A DNA stretch of 64,000 nucleotides, taken from the NCBI RefSeq assembly GCF_029962835.1, contig NC_080574.1, forward strand, positions 25,084,001 through 25,148,000, written 5' to 3'. Origin of the DNA: Magnolia sinica. Lineage: Eukaryota > Streptophyta > Magnoliopsida > Magnoliales > Magnoliaceae. Of this stretch, positions 62,171-64,000 are shown piece by piece (the stretch's first letter is position 1; the number at the start of each line of letters is the position of its first letter). The notes under the pieces are model-generated. The model did not search any database, was not told the origin of the DNA, and saw nothing but the letters and a program-made list of their open reading frames with translations. Position numbers and translations under genes: made by a program.

Positions 62171-63045
62171 ATGTGATTTCCCAGCACTGTCGGTTCCGGA
62201 GCGTTCACCACCGATGCCGAGTCCTAGTGCGGCCTACGTGAACTTTTATCTTCCGTCATTTTTTGTCCAGCTAATCTACAAGGTGGGCCCCACCGCATGA
62301 ACTTTTTAGATGCATACAAACAAGCCAGATCGACACACGTACGGGTTAGCAAATCTCTCAAGAACAACTCGTGGATGTATCACGTGCAATACGCGTGGAG
62401 AGAAGGGGAGAGGGAAGGAGACGTGGGTGTGAAAAGTGGGCTATTCCATCCCACTCGGACACATCTGAATAAGGAAAAAATGTAGATGGATCATCTCTCT
62501 AACATCACAGTGATGAAGAAATCTCAACCATCAATTTGAGACTGTCAAAAATAAATTAGCGAGTAGTGTCCAAATTCCAAAGGGGGGAAGGATGGTTGCA
62601 ACCATCTTCTCAACGCGTATTTTTGGATATGAGCTTATGCTGGGTAACTCAGAAGATAGCTTCACTTAATTGACCAAGTGCTCTTTATTTTATTTTGGTT
62701 TGAAACACTCAAAATTCTCTCCTGACTAGTCTCGTCATGCATGCGGTATAGAGATTTTTATTAAAAAAAAAATTTTTAAAAAAAAAAACACAGTTACTGT
62801 GCGAAAAGGGTGAGAGATGAGCAATCTTTTTCCCATCAATGATCTCATTTTTTTTTTAACATGAGATTCAAAAGTTCAAATAACAAGATAAGCTCTATAG
62901 ACTTTACTAAAGTTTTCTACCACAGCAGAGGAACATGCACCAACTTGGCAAGAATCTCTGACCCAGCCCATCTATCAGGAGTGGCATCCATGCCCTAGTC
63001 TGAAAATCATTAGGTCCCTTACAGGTCTGGAATTTAATAGACTAG

Positions 63046-63086
<41 letters not shown>

Positions 63087-64000
63087 TTCCTCACGTCGAG
63101 GGGCACACTTGATGGCTGGCTGACCCGAACTTTGGGACAGGGCATGTTCAAGTTGGGGCTCTGATATTGGACACGTGCAATCACGGCACATGTCATGCAA
63201 ATCGCCCCAATTTTCTACTGAGCAATTTAAGTTGAAACAAGAAACACAAATATAGAAAGAACAATGTAAAGTAGCAAAACTTTCTCTAGGCTTGCTCAAA
63301 TATACATCTTGACAGAACTCTAGCAGCTGGATTTGTTTTCTTTTTCTTTTTTCAATAACCTAATCATCTACACGACGGGGCTCCAGGATTCCCAACCTCA
63401 GATTGAATAGTTCAACCCTTTGATTATATAAAGGTGATGATGACCATCCATATTCAAAGTAAAAGAGCCAGATTATTGAACGGTTTAAATAATCCTATTG
63501 GGAGCCTTTTATTAGTTGTCCATTCACAGTGTTGATCATTGGAAGATGACCCAGATTCAAAGGCTAGAATACCAACAAATCTTATTGTAACCAGTTGGGA
63601 TGGGATGCCCTACTCTTTTCTTTTTTTTCTTAAAGAGAGTGGTTCCTCAATCGAACTAGCAATTTGAGACTGCATGTACCCATTCAAAGACGGTGATAAT
63701 TAAAATATAGAGCATTGGTACCACCGCTTGTTATCATAATAATAGAATATTCAATAGTGAACATTATGCACCAATAAAAATATGGGAGATTCCTGGGTGC
63801 TTGAGACTGGCATCCTATGTTTGATACTGATATAGTTAAGCTACAAGATTTACTAATAAACTACCAGCAAATGCACTAGAAAATAATTTTTATCTGCATT
63901 TCAAAATTTCACCTGGTGTGGTACCACCTTTCCTTCCCGTGTGAGATTAAATGTGTTTTCCTGCAAATGAAATAGAGATAATGTCTCCTAAACAAGAAGT
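62171..64000. other. Right end of the window, no gene recognised
   Basis: Moderately AT-rich sequence with a (TC)n tract at 63049-63082 and A/T runs at 62757-62790. No exon with a recognisable domain was found on either strand. A gene starting beyond the window could have its flank here. Confidence 0.45.
63049..63082. repeat. (TC)n microsatellite
   Basis: About 17 uninterrupted TC units. Confidence 0.95.

Overview
This is nuclear DNA of a flowering plant. The evidence is long spliced introns with GT-AG borders, a plant-type cytochrome c, a plant-type protein phosphatase methylesterase, L1-type LINEs with a zinc-binding and RNase H tail, Ty1/copia and Ty3/gypsy remnants, hAT and Harbinger-like elements, SINEs, and long CT/AC microsatellites. 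The very abundant dispersed repeat built around GTGGGCCCAC borders and a CACACCGTCCATCC-type core is, to my knowledge, typical of magnoliid genomes (Lauraceae and Magnoliales). I offer that placement as inference only.

Only two host genes are visible. PME1 (protein phosphatase methylesterase 1, + strand, 7467-37926) has 13 exons that splice in frame to a complete 342-residue alpha/beta hydrolase; its 1029 coding bases are spread over 30.5 kb. The cytochrome c gene (- strand, 45861 to 39970) has three exons coding for 113 residues. Its TATA box lies about 100 bases upstream of the ATG. The two genes converge, with about 2.0 kb between their stop codons.

Almost everything else is transposon-derived. 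The left flank (1-7.4 kb) has an LTR end, a 33-bp minisatellite and several degenerate tandem repeats. PME1 intron 1 carries a miniature LTR element. Intron 3 carries a decayed antisense LINE, itself hit twice by the same miniature LTR family. Intron 5 holds a hAT transposase remnant. Intron 10 (12.4 kb) is a stack of insertions: a sense LINE (A), interrupted by a MITE that holds a SINE and by an antisense LINE (B), which is interrupted in its RNase H domain by a nearly full-length 6.2-kb antisense LINE (C). Three of these nestings are supported by target-site duplications (one of them mutated), and two also by the reading frame rejoining across the empty site. Cytochrome c intron 1 holds a complete 2.0-kb Ty3/gypsy-derived element that has lost nearly all coding capacity. 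From 46 to 64 kb there are no host genes: MITEs, a 2.1-kb hAT-like element with an 8-bp duplication nested inside a GTGGGCCCAC element, copia remnants, two SINEs, a second 33-bp minisatellite and clusters of GTGGGCCCAC repeats.

The most unusual item is a family of very small LTR elements (five copies). They have a 51-53 bp internal region that is little more than an initiator-Met tRNA primer site, non-canonical TA...CA LTR ends, and perfect 5-bp target duplications at four insertions. All coordinates and motifs were read by eye; no alignment or database search was run.
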